A stretch of DNA of 53,811 bases from CAYLGY01 sp964383325 (GTDB lineage Bacteria; Pseudomonadota; Alphaproteobacteria; Rhizobiales; Rhizobiaceae). The notes beneath the pieces are model-generated. The model was not told the origin of the DNA and searched no databases. It worked only from the letters and a program-made list of their open reading frames with translations. The position numbers and the translations under genes were made by a program. The stretch is from NCBI GenBank assembly GCA_964383325.1, contig CAYLGY010000005.1:1-53811 (forward strand), in the 5' to 3' direction. Each line of letters begins with the position of its first letter. The first letter of the stretch is position 1. Shown one piece after another: positions 8,463 through 16,071 of the stretch.

Positions 8463-9302
8463 TTACGTTCCGGTGGTTCCTGCCCGGCGCATGGGCTGTC
8501 CGGCCGATGGCGGCACATCGAGACGGACGGCGATTCCCTCCGTCCGCGCATCGGGCGCCGGGTAGAGGGCCATGACCAGCGGGTCGTGGCCGGGAATGAT
8601 GTGGGTCTCGTCCGGTGCTGCCGCGAGAAGACGCTCGAAGCCTTCCAGCATCTCCCCGACATGAAACGCGGTCGGGAACGGACGCCCGGACGCCAGGTTC
8701 TCGTAGAAATGGCTCACATCCGAGGCGAGAAGGACGGGTCCGCGCGCCGTCTGCACGCGCACGAATTGCAGCCCGTCCGAGTGCCCTCCGGCGGCATGGA
8801 CAGTAATGCCCGGCGCAATTTCGCCAGTACCCGAATGAAAGACCACGCGCCGGTCATAGTTCAGGCGGACGACCCGGCACACATCCTCGACCTCGAAGGA
8901 GTGCGAAAGACGTGGAAAGCGCATGTAGCGCCCGGTCGCGTAGGCCAGCTCCCGTTCCTGGATGTGAAAGCGCGCCTTCGGGAAGCGGTCGAAATTCCCG
9001 GCATGGTCGTAATGCAGATGCGTGACGACCACGTCCTCGATGCCGGCCGGATCGATATCGAGCAGCGCCAGCGAATCGACCGGACAGCGCAGGAAGGATC
9101 GGCCGCGCTTCCCGGCCACCGCTGCGGTGAAGCCGGTGTCGACGATGATGCTCCGTTCGCGGCCCTTCGCAATCCAGATGTAGTAATCCATCGGCATCGC
9201 CGCATCATGCGGATCGCCGCCGAGAAAATGGTCGCGCCGCCTGGCATCGCGCGTGGCATATCGCAGTGCGAACAACTCGTAGACGGGATCTGCGATGGCC
9301 AT
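8463..9302 (-). CDS. Metallo-beta-lactamase fold hydrolase, N-acyl homoserine lactonase-like
   Basis: The 279-residue product carries the zinc motif THLHYDHAGN (HxHxDH at 95-100), followed by the FHIQERELAYATG segment, a later His in TVHAAGGHSDG, the bridging Asp in LLASDVSHFYEN and a final HIIPGHDPLV. This pattern is that of the AttM/AiiB group of lactonases. Within a catabolic island, a role in opening a lactone or hydrolysing a thioester or ester intermediate is at least as likely as quorum quenching. The start at 9302 (MAIADPVYEL) lies 14 bases from the stop of the PrpF-like gene, so co-transcription is likely. The longer upstream open frame overlaps that gene and is not family-like. Confidence 0.83.
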   Translation of the reverse strand: MAIADPVYELFALRYATRDARRRDHFLGGDPHDAAMPMDYYIWIAKGRERSIIVDTGFTAAVAGKRGRSFLRCPVDSLALLDIDPAGIEDVVVTHLHYDHAGNFDRFPKARFHIQERELAYATGRYMRFPRLSHSFEVEDVCRVVRLNYDRRVVFHSGTGEIAPGITVHAAGGHSDGLQFVRVQTARGPVLLASDVSHFYENLASGRPFPTAFHVGEMLEGFERLLAAAPDETHIIPGHDPLVMALYPAPDARTEGIAVRLDVPPSAGQPMRRAGTTGT

Positions 9303-9316
9303 GGCGATCCAGCTCT

Positions 9317-10495
9317 TCAGAGGGGCGGGGAGCAGATCCGGTCGGGCACGAAGACCTGGCCCTCCATGATGCGCCGCGCGGTGCGTCCGAGCGTTGCGCG
9401 CCGGACGGTGAGGGCGAAATCCCCGGACAGAATGCTCGTTTCCGTCTCGATCACGCCAGCAGGGTGGCCGATCCGCACGACGAGCCGGTCGCGGCTCTCG
9501 GGCCGGCTGACTTCGTGGACGAGCGTCCCGGGAATGCGCGCCGCGACGCCCGTGCACACGGTACTCGTGCCGGCATAGGTCTTGTGCGTTCGCTGCATGA
9601 ACTGCAGCCGGGACAGGAGGTCGATCCCGCTGGCGGCGACGTCGCGACCGGAATTCTCATCCCGGTAATCGGCCGGCGGGGCGACAATGCAGAGAATGGG
9701 CGTCGCGGGCGTAACCTCGCTTGCCCGCGCCGCCCGGTCCACCATGCCGATGCGCTCCGCTCCTGCGGCGCGAATCCGCTCCAGCCGTTCGAGAAGCCCG
9801 GCATCGCCATCGATCTCCCGCGCCGATTCCGTTCCCCGCATCCCGACATCGCTGGCACGGATGAAGACATGCGCATTGCCGATATCGACGAGCGAAGCGT
9901 CAATGGCGCCAAGACCCGGTACGTCAAGCCGGTCCACTACATTCCCGGTTGGCAGCAATCTGCCGGTAGCCCCGCCGGCGGTGGCGGCGAAGTCGACCAG
10001 GATGCGCGCTCCCGTTCCCGGTACGCCCGGAACCGCATAGTCGCCTTCTTCCTGCGGCTCGCCCTCGCGAACCGGCACTTCGATGGTCAGCATCCTTGCC
10101 AGATTGGTATTGTAGACGCGCACATGCGTGATCGGCTCGACCGCCCGCACGAAGCCCTCCCGGATGGCATAGGCGCCGACGGCAGCGCTGATATTGCCGC
10201 AGAGGCTGTGCCAGTCGACATTGGCGCGCTCGATCTCAACCTGGCCGAACGTATAGCGCAGATGCGCGCCGGCGGAGGCGGGCTCGTCATCCCTGGCGGC
10301 GCCGATCAGGGCCAGCTTGCTGGTAAGGGGATCTGCGCCGCCCAGTCCGTCGATCTGGCGACGGTCAGGCGAGCCGAAGATGGAAAGAATGACCGCCTGG
10401 CGCTGCGCTTCCTGTGCCGGCAGGTCGTTTTCCTTCAGGAAAACGGCCTTGCTGGTCCCTCCGCGCATGATGGTGCATCTGATCTGGCGAACCAT
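9317..10495 (-). CDS. PrpF-superfamily isomerase/tautomerase
   Basis: The 392-residue product begins MVRQIRCTIMRGGTSKAVF, the signature start of the PrpF family, and retains GGADPLTSKLALI, the active-site region DWHSLCGNISAAVGAYA and VFIRASDVGMRG. PrpF family enzymes isomerise or tautomerise unsaturated polycarboxylates: 2-methylaconitate cis-trans isomerase (PrpF), 4-oxalomesaconate tautomerase (GalD) and 3-methylitaconate delta-isomerase (Mii). The start at 10495 has an AAAGGGA site and avoids an upstream in-frame ATG at 10537 that would lie within the operator. The operator-like repeat at 10524-10547 suggests control by the adjacent GntR protein. Which substrate is used cannot be told from sequence. 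Confidence 0.87.
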   Translation of the reverse strand: MVRQIRCTIMRGGTSKAVFLKENDLPAQEAQRQAVILSIFGSPDRRQIDGLGGADPLTSKLALIGAARDDEPASAGAHLRYTFGQVEIERANVDWHSLCGNISAAVGAYAIREGFVRAVEPITHVRVYNTNLARMLTIEVPVREGEPQEEGDYAVPGVPGTGARILVDFAATAGGATGRLLPTGNVVDRLDVPGLGAIDASLVDIGNAHVFIRASDVGMRGTESAREIDGDAGLLERLERIRAAGAERIGMVDRAARASEVTPATPILCIVAPPADYRDENSGRDVAASGIDLLSRLQFMQRTHKTYAGTSTVCTGVAARIPGTLVHEVSRPESRDRLVVRIGHPAGVIETETSILSGDFALTVRRATLGRTARRIMEGQVFVPDRICSPPL

Positions 10496-10523
10496 GAGCG
10501 ATCCCTTTGCGCTCTGCCTATCA

Positions 10524-10547
10524 TTGTTGACCGTCAAATGTCAACAA
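10524..10547. promoter_or_regulatory. Operator-like inverted repeat before the PrpF-like gene
   Basis: TTGTTGAC-N8-GTCAACAA is a perfect inverted repeat in the space between the GntR gene and the PrpF-like gene. TGTCAACA at 10539-10546 recurs at three other promoter regions of the island. Most likely a binding site of the GntR/FCD regulator. Confidence 0.6.
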
Positions 10548-10589
10548 TCTGCATCTGGCGAATGGCCATATATGTAAGCTGCCATCCAG

Positions 10590-11333
10590 TCAGGATGTCG
10601 GGGCGCCGGCCGCCGGGGAAGCCGCGCCCTCCGGGTCGCTTGCCGCGTCGGCGCTCTCGGTTTCCAGTTCGTCGCGGATCGATTGCAGCGCATTGCGCAA
10701 ATGGAGCCGCATTGCGGCTTCGGCGGCATCGGGGTCGCGCCGCTTCATCGCCGCGACAATCGCCTCATGCTCACGAAATGCTTCCATGGCGCGGCCAGCA
10801 CGGGAGCTGGACCGGTAGCGGTATACTCGCAGGAGATAATAGAGATCCTCCAGGAGCAGCTCGATGAGCTTCTCGTTCCGGCTTCCCTTGATCAGGCGAA
10901 AATGGAAATCCCGGTCCATCGGCTTCTGGTAATAATCATCGCCGGACTGGAGATTGATCTGGCTGGCATGCGTCCGCAGCAATTCCTCCAGATCTTCGAG
11001 CTCGGCATCGCTCATATGCTCTGTCGCGAGGCGGCAGGCCATGCCTTCAAGCGCTTCGCGGACATGCAGCAGGTTGATCAGCCCGGAAGATCCGAGCCTG
11101 GCGACACGCGCTCCGACATGCGGCACTCGCTCCACCAGCTTCTTGCCTTCCAGCCGGCGGATGGCTTCGCGGACCGGGCCCCTGCTGATGCCGAAGGACT
11201 TTGCCAGCAGCACCTCATCCAGCTTGGTTCCGGCCGGATACGTGCCTTTGATGATGGCTTCCTCCAGCCATTCAAAGGCGCGATCGGCGAGTGTCCTGCC
11301 GCCGAAATGCGGGGGTTCGAGATTGTTTTCCAA
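10590..11333 (-). CDS. GntR family transcriptional regulator, FadR/FCD subfamily
   Basis: The 247-residue protein has an N-terminal winged helix-turn-helix (about 15-80), with LDEVLLAKSFGISRGPVREAIRRLEGKKLVERVPHVG-type elements spanning residues 38-74, then an all-helical FCD ligand domain (about 90-225) with the metal-binding His residues expected around DRDFHFRLI and EAFREHEAIV. FCD regulators usually bind small organic acids and repress catabolic operons until the ligand is present. It is divergent from the hydroxyacid dehydrogenase gene and upstream of the PrpF-like gene, with TGTCAAC sites on both sides. It is therefore the probable local repressor of the island. The ligand is presumably the TRAP-imported acid or a metabolite of it. 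Confidence 0.9.
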   Translation of the reverse strand: MENNLEPPHFGGRTLADRAFEWLEEAIIKGTYPAGTKLDEVLLAKSFGISRGPVREAIRRLEGKKLVERVPHVGARVARLGSSGLINLLHVREALEGMACRLATEHMSDAELEDLEELLRTHASQINLQSGDDYYQKPMDRDFHFRLIKGSRNEKLIELLLEDLYYLLRVYRYRSSSRAGRAMEAFREHEAIVAAMKRRDPDAAEAAMRLHLRNALQSIRDELETESADAASDPEGAASPAAGAPTS

Positions 11334-11388
11334 GCGTCCTCTCCATGTGAGGAATCAGATCCCGTCTGATCCTATCGGGAATGTGAAC

Positions 11389-11450
11389 TGTCAACAACTA
11401 ATTCGCCATTCGAGTCGGCGCTTCTCTCGTATAAAGTTGACATTTGACAA
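11389..11450. promoter_or_regulatory. Pair of operator-like sites in the divergent gntR / dehydrogenase promoter region
   Basis: TGTCAACA occurs at 11389-11396, and AGTTGACATTTGACAA (its inverse, doubled) at 11435-11450. Both lie in the 189-base space between the divergent GntR and dehydrogenase genes, where an autoregulatory operator would be expected. Confidence 0.55.
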
Positions 11451-11522
11451 TTCATGCCTGAATTTGCGCGCGATCGCGAGGCGCGCCGCACCTTTCGGGT
11501 GGGCCAATCGAGGAGGCCGGAC

Positions 11523-12434
11523 ATGACCATGCGCGAAACTCTGGGCTTTGTCGGGCTGGGGGTGATGGGCGGGCCGATGTCCGGGCATCTCGCGACGAAA
11601 AGCGGGCATCGCGTGATTGCTTTCGATGCCATGCCGGACAGGTTGGAAGCCTGGCTCGCGGCCGGAGGTCCGGCGGCGGCCTCCGTGGCGGAAATCATGC
11701 AGGCTTGCGATATCGTCTTTCTCTCCCTGCCGAGCGGGCGCCACCTCGAAGCGCTGTGCCGGGAAGAAGGCGGCCTGCTCGCCCATGCGGGGCCGGGAAA
11801 GCTCGTCGTGGATCTGGGCACCAGCCCGCCGGCCCTGAGCCGGGAACTTGCAGAAGCCTTCGCGCAGGCGGGCACCGACTATGCCGATGCGCCCGTGGCC
11901 CGGACGCGAAAGGCCGCCGAGGAGGGCACGCTCGCGGTCACCGTGGGGGCATCGGACCGGGTTTTCGCCCGCCTTGCACCGCTGCTGCGCTGCTTCGCCT
12001 CCGAGGTCACCCATTGCGGGGAGGTCGGCGCCGGCCAGCTTGTGAAGATTCTCAACAATATGGTGGTGGTGGGGACGGTCGTCGCGCTGTGCGAGGCCGC
12101 GGCGGTGGCCAATGCGGCCGGCATGGACACGAAGACCTTGTTCGACGCCTTCGCCAAGGGTTCGGCGGACAGCTTCGCCTTGCGCAACCATGGCTACCGG
12201 TCGGTCTTGCCGCAGCATTTTCCTGAACAGCAATTCTCGACCGACTACATGCTGAAAGACATCGGCTATGCGCTCGAAATGGGCGCAGAAGCCGGGATCG
12301 ACATGGCGCAGGCGACGCTGAGCGCCGATCTCCTGCGCACGGCCAGCCAAAGGGGCCTCGGCGAGCGCTACTGGCCGGTGATCTTCCAGCTCATCAATGG
12401 CTCGGTGCCTGCCGATCCTCCGGCTTCGAAGTGA
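11523..12434 (+). CDS. Beta-hydroxyacid dehydrogenase (3-hydroxyisobutyrate dehydrogenase family)
   Basis: The 303-residue protein starts with the NAD(P) motif GFVGLGVMGGPM (8-19), has the DLGTSPPALSRE segment, and carries the catalytic lysine in GAGQLVKILNNMVVVG (Lys175, Asn179). The usual DAPVSGG substrate motif is replaced by DAPVARTRKAAEEGTL (122-136), so the substrate pocket differs from classical 3-hydroxyisobutyrate or tartronate semialdehyde reductases. 2-(Hydroxymethyl)glutarate dehydrogenase also belongs to this family. The start at 11523 is chosen for the GAGGAGG site at 11508-11514; the longer frame from 11454 overlaps the operator region. It is divergent from the GntR gene and faces the SDR gene. 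Confidence 0.85.
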   Translation: MTMRETLGFVGLGVMGGPMSGHLATKSGHRVIAFDAMPDRLEAWLAAGGPAAASVAEIMQACDIVFLSLPSGRHLEALCREEGGLLAHAGPGKLVVDLGTSPPALSRELAEAFAQAGTDYADAPVARTRKAAEEGTLAVTVGASDRVFARLAPLLRCFASEVTHCGEVGAGQLVKILNNMVVVGTVVALCEAAAVANAAGMDTKTLFDAFAKGSADSFALRNHGYRSVLPQHFPEQQFSTDYMLKDIGYALEMGAEAGIDMAQATLSADLLRTASQRGLGERYWPVIFQLINGSVPADPPASK

Positions 12435-12447
12435 GGGTCCGGCGGCG

Positions 12448-13239
12448 TCAGCCCTGTTCCTGTGGCGGCCGCAATCCGCCATAGGCCGGCCAGAGCCCGC
12501 CAGCCATCCAGCCGCAATCGACCACGAGATCGGTGCCGGTGATTGCAGAAGCGCGCGGCGACAGGAGAAACTCGATGGCCTCCGCCACCTCTGCAGGTTC
12601 GACGCAGCGTCCGAGCGCCATCTGGTCCATGAGATCTGGCGGATAGCGCGTACCGGCCTCGATCCGCTCCCGGACCCTCGGCACCAGCGTGATGCCGGGT
12701 GAAACGCTGTTCACGCGCACGCCCGAACGTCCGAATTCGCCCGCGAAGGACCGCGCCATGTTGATCAGCCCCGCCTTGGAGGGGCCATAGAGATTGAGCG
12801 GCGTCGAGACATGTCCCACTACCGAGGCGACCGCCACGATGCTGCCGCCGCCCGTTCGCGCCATGGCCAGCCCGAAATGGCGCAGGACATGATGGGCGCC
12901 GGCCAGATTGACGCCGAGAATGCGCTCGACGCCGGCTGGATCGCTGTCCGCGACAGGAACATTTTCCTGAAATGTGCCGGAGGAAATCACGAGGCCGTCG
13001 AGGCGACGGGCCGGATCGGCAAAGGGCGCCGCCGCCTCCGCCACCCCGGCGGCATCCGTCACGTCGAGATGGATTGCCTCGCCGGAAATCTCTTGCGCAA
13101 GCGCCGTGCCCGCAGCGAAGTCGCGATCCGCGACAATCACGCGCCAGCCCCGCGCCGCCATGAGCCGGCAGCATGCCGCGCCGATGCCATTGGCGCCGCC
13201 CACCACCATGCCCAGAGGTTGCATGCGTCCTGCCTGCAT
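12448..13239 (-). CDS. Short-chain dehydrogenase/reductase (SDR)
   Basis: Classical SDR of 263 residues. The cofactor motif is GGANGIG (14-20), Asp59-Val60 in HLDVTDAAG binds adenine, NLAG (111-114) is the structural motif, Ser139 lies in VAVASVVG, and Tyr151 with Lys155 in YGPSKAG form the catalytic pair. The C-terminal IEFLLSPRASAITGTDLVVDCG segment is typical. It oxidises a hydroxyl or reduces a carbonyl; the substrate is not predictable. It is the last gene of the transcript running from the TRAP genes through the selenoprotein and flavoprotein genes, 20 bases after the flavoprotein stop codon. Confidence 0.88.
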   Translation of the reverse strand: MQAGRMQPLGMVVGGANGIGAACCRLMAARGWRVIVADRDFAAGTALAQEISGEAIHLDVTDAAGVAEAAAPFADPARRLDGLVISSGTFQENVPVADSDPAGVERILGVNLAGAHHVLRHFGLAMARTGGGSIVAVASVVGHVSTPLNLYGPSKAGLINMARSFAGEFGRSGVRVNSVSPGITLVPRVRERIEAGTRYPPDLMDQMALGRCVEPAEVAEAIEFLLSPRASAITGTDLVVDCGWMAGGLWPAYGGLRPPQEQG

Positions 13240-13259
13240 CGGAGTCCCTTTCCGGTGAC

Positions 13260-14177
13260 CTATCCGTCCCGCAACTGGGCGGCGGCGTGGATCGCTGCCG
13301 AGGCCCCGTCGGCAAGTGCATGGACACCCTGGCCGTCATGGGCGGAGCGCAGCGCCCCGGCGGCAAACAGCCCCGGATGCGACGTTTCGAGATGCCCGTT
13401 GACGAGCACTGCGCCATCCGCGTCGCGCTGGACCGTCTCCGGCAGGGCATCCGCCTCCGGAACGAGGCCCGCATAGACGAAGATCCCCGTGCAGGGGAGC
13501 GTTTCGGTCTGGCCGTCGCTGTCGCGCAGGGTGACCCCGGTCACGGCATCGCTTCCCTCGATGGCGAGGATCGTCGCTGCCCAGTGAAAGGCGACTTTCG
13601 GATTGTCCGCCACGGCCGACACGTAGCTCTGGCGCGCCCGGATGGATTCGCCCCGAACCAGCACGTCCACCTGCGCGCAGAAATTGACGAGGTGCAGCGC
13701 AGCCTGCATGGCGCTGTCGCCCGCGCCAACCACGGCAACGCGCTGGTTGCGGTAGAGGCCTCCATCGCACCAGGCGCAGTCGGATACTCCGCGCCCGGCC
13801 AGTTCGCGCGCGCCGGGCACATCGAGACTGCGCAATCGGGCCCCGGTCGCGGCGATCACCCGGCGGGCCGCATGGGTGCCCGCCTCGCACGCGACCTGCA
13901 TGCGGCCGGCCGGTCCGGAGATCGACAGCACCCTGTCCTCGATGAATTTGACGCCGGCATCGCGGCCCATCGCGATCATGGCCTGCGCGACGGCGGCACC
14001 CGGCATGCCGGCAAGGCCGGGCATGTCGTCGACGGAGCCGACATTCATCAGCAGGCCGCCATAAAGTCCGCCGGGCTGGATGCAGGCAACCTCCATGCCC
14101 CGGATCGCTGCCTGGAAAGCTGCCGACAATCCCGCCAGCCCGCCACCCGCAACGACAATATCGAAGCTGTCCGTCAT
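13260..14177 (-). CDS. Thioredoxin reductase-like FAD-dependent oxidoreductase
   Basis: The 305-residue flavoprotein has the FAD motif VVAGGGLAGLSAA (8-20), a redox-active CAWC (134-137) in VSDCAWCDGG, the NAD(P)H motif VAVVGAGDSAMQAALHL (147-163), and a C-terminal FAD-binding LFAAGALRSAHDGQGVHALADG. Size and domain order match low-molecular-weight thioredoxin/alkyl-hydroperoxide reductase-like proteins. Its ATG (14177) overlaps the stop codon of the UGSC selenoprotein gene by four bases. This translational coupling suggests that it delivers electrons to the selenoprotein's Sec/Cys centre, or processes its product. The start at 14177 (MTDSFDIVVAG) is preferred to the ATG at 14219, which lies inside the selenoprotein gene. 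Confidence 0.87.
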   Translation of the reverse strand: MTDSFDIVVAGGGLAGLSAAFQAAIRGMEVACIQPGGLYGGLLMNVGSVDDMPGLAGMPGAAVAQAMIAMGRDAGVKFIEDRVLSISGPAGRMQVACEAGTHAARRVIAATGARLRSLDVPGARELAGRGVSDCAWCDGGLYRNQRVAVVGAGDSAMQAALHLVNFCAQVDVLVRGESIRARQSYVSAVADNPKVAFHWAATILAIEGSDAVTGVTLRDSDGQTETLPCTGIFVYAGLVPEADALPETVQRDADGAVLVNGHLETSHPGLFAAGALRSAHDGQGVHALADGASAAIHAAAQLRDG

Positions 14178-15922
14178 GAAACGATGCCTCTTCGCATTTC
14201 CCGCAATTCCTCCTCCCAATCGGCTGGCAGCCGGATTTCCTTCGCCACCGGATAGCCGAGCATGCCGTTATGGGTAAGGATCTGGCAATTGGTCCGAAGC
14301 GGATCGCCCGAGACGGCGATCAGGATATCGTCCGGTTTCACGACGACGGGGACCTTTCGCTCCGGATCCCGCGATTTGCCGAAAAGCTTCGGCGCCTTGC
14401 CCAGCATGGCCATGTCGTAGAGCGTTCGCTTGCCGGGAACGAGATCCGTCCAGCCGCTGATGTATTTCTCGAACAGCCATGCCGGAATCCGCGCATGCTC
14501 GAACAGGAACTGGCGGATATCCGCCTTGGAAAAGCCGCTTGCGGCGATGGTCCGCGCCAGGATCGGGGTCAGCACCACCAAGGGCCGGTAGGTGCCCGTG
14601 GCAAGGCCGACCGTGAAGATCAGTTCCCAGCCCGTATGCTTGGCGAGACCGTCCGCAATATAGGGCAGGATCTCCTCGGCCGTGCTGCCCACCACCGTCG
14701 ACAGGACGCTCGACCCGGTATAGCGCGCCGCGCAAACCGCATTCCCGCCCGGCTCCAGTCCGAGATCGACGCAGAGGGGCTGCCAGCCCAGCTCGTCGAG
14801 CACGGCCTGGTTCTCCGCCAGCACGACCCGCCACGTGCCGCCAAAGGTTCCCTTGTCGTTCTGGTGCAGGAGAAAGCCGGCCAGGTTGCGCAGGCAAAGC
14901 CGCCAGAATCGGCCGATCGAAGTATTCGCCATCACCCCGTCGCGCAGGGCGCCCTGCTCGTAGTTGAATTCGAGGTCGCGGATGATCGGCCCGTCAATGA
15001 CGATCTGGGTCTCCGAGCCGGGCGTGTTGCCACTGTGCTCATTGCCGTAGCGCGGATCGACCATCAGCTCGGCAAGCGCCAGCAGCACCGGCATGTATTC
15101 CGGCCGGCAGCCGGCCATCACGCCATTGACGGCAATGCTCCACACGGTCACGAGCCGGTTGTCGGGCAGGGCGGTTCCGATCCGCTCCTCCGGCATCCGG
15201 TCGGTGAAGCGCAGGAACGCCTCGATCCGCTCCCTCGTCGGCGGCGTGATCGGCAGGCCATCGCTCCACAGATTCCTGTAGAAATGCGCATTGATCTCGT
15301 CATATGTCCCCTCGAACACGACTTCGCTGGCCGGGGGTTCGGGTGGCGGCGCCTCCCCGGTGGATCCCGCGGTCAGGCAGGCGAGTACATCGGGCAATGT
15401 CTCGTTCATCACGACATTCCGCAATTCGTCCTTGCTCAGGGCATCCACATGACCCCTGACGATCCCCAGGGGCAGGGTGGAGAAACCGAGCCCCGGAGCG
15501 AGTGTCCTGGCCTGCCCGGCAAAGCCTTCGCAGACCAGGGACGAGGAAGGGATTCCAAGCCCTTCGGCAATAGCGCTTACCCGCAACACGGCGGGAGTGC
15601 ATGCTCCTCAGCATCCCATCCCCGAGATGACGGCGTCGACGCCCAGTCGGGGAAGCTTTTCCGGCAATTCGGCGAGAATCCGCTGCTCGTCGCTGCCATG
15701 GGTCGAGCCGAAGGTTTCATGGGTGATGAAGCTGACCGACGGATATCGCGACCGGATGCCTTCCTGGAGGAGGGCGAAGATCTCGTCGCCGCGGAACAGG
15801 TCGTCCCAGAGAAAGGCGACGGTCTTGCCGTCAAGTGTTTCGGGACGCGGCGCCGGCTGCCGGACGGCATCCGCTCGTTCGGCGCGTGGCCAGTACACGC
15901 GGTATCGGGTTTCATGCGTCAT
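14174..15922 (-). CDS. UGSC-type selenoprotein with in-frame UGA (selenocysteine) codon
   Basis: Two open frames, 15922-15608 and 15589-14174, lie in the same frame and are separated only by a TGA at 15610-15608. Read through, they give one 582-residue protein with the motif GMGC-U-GAC-TP at 101-110 (Sec105, Cys108), matching the U-G-S-C signature of the UGSC family but with Ala for Ser. The sequence around the TGA stays family-like (GVDAVISGMGC before, AIAEGLGIPSSSLVC after). The hairpin 12 bases downstream fits a bacterial SECIS. The C-terminal 400 residues include WSDGLPITPPTRERIEAF and are of unknown fold. AAGGAG precedes the ATG. The stop overlaps the flavoprotein start. The reaction is unknown; the Sec-xx-Cys pair suggests redox or reductive chemistry. 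The alternative, a nonsense-mutated pseudogene, is less likely. Confidence 0.8.
15580..15595 (-). promoter_or_regulatory. Candidate bacterial SECIS hairpin
   Basis: Read on the minus strand, the RNA downstream of the UGA folds as CCCGC-CGUGUU-GCGGG, a perfect five-pair stem with a six-base loop. It begins 12 bases after the UGA, so the loop is 17 bases away. The second loop base is G. Published bSECIS rules ask for a G in the first two loop bases, a loop of 3-14 bases and a UGA-loop distance of 16-37 bases; all are met. Confidence 0.65.
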
Positions 15923-16071
15923 GTCGTTCTCCTTGTCGCGATCGGGATCCGTTCATCCGATGGAAAGACTGGAATGGGCGGGTCGGATCCACGCCGGTCC
16001 GCTCGACTGCTTGCCGGAATTTGCCATGCATTTCTCGCCGCTTCACGCATCCTGACGGGTCCTGCCAGCTA

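Noticed and set aside
15589..15622. Two separate genes (a 104-residue protein and a 471-residue protein starting with GTG at 15589)
   Set aside because: They share one frame with a single TGA between them, the motif across the TGA is family-like, and no ribosome site precedes the GTG. One selenoprotein gene explains the data better.
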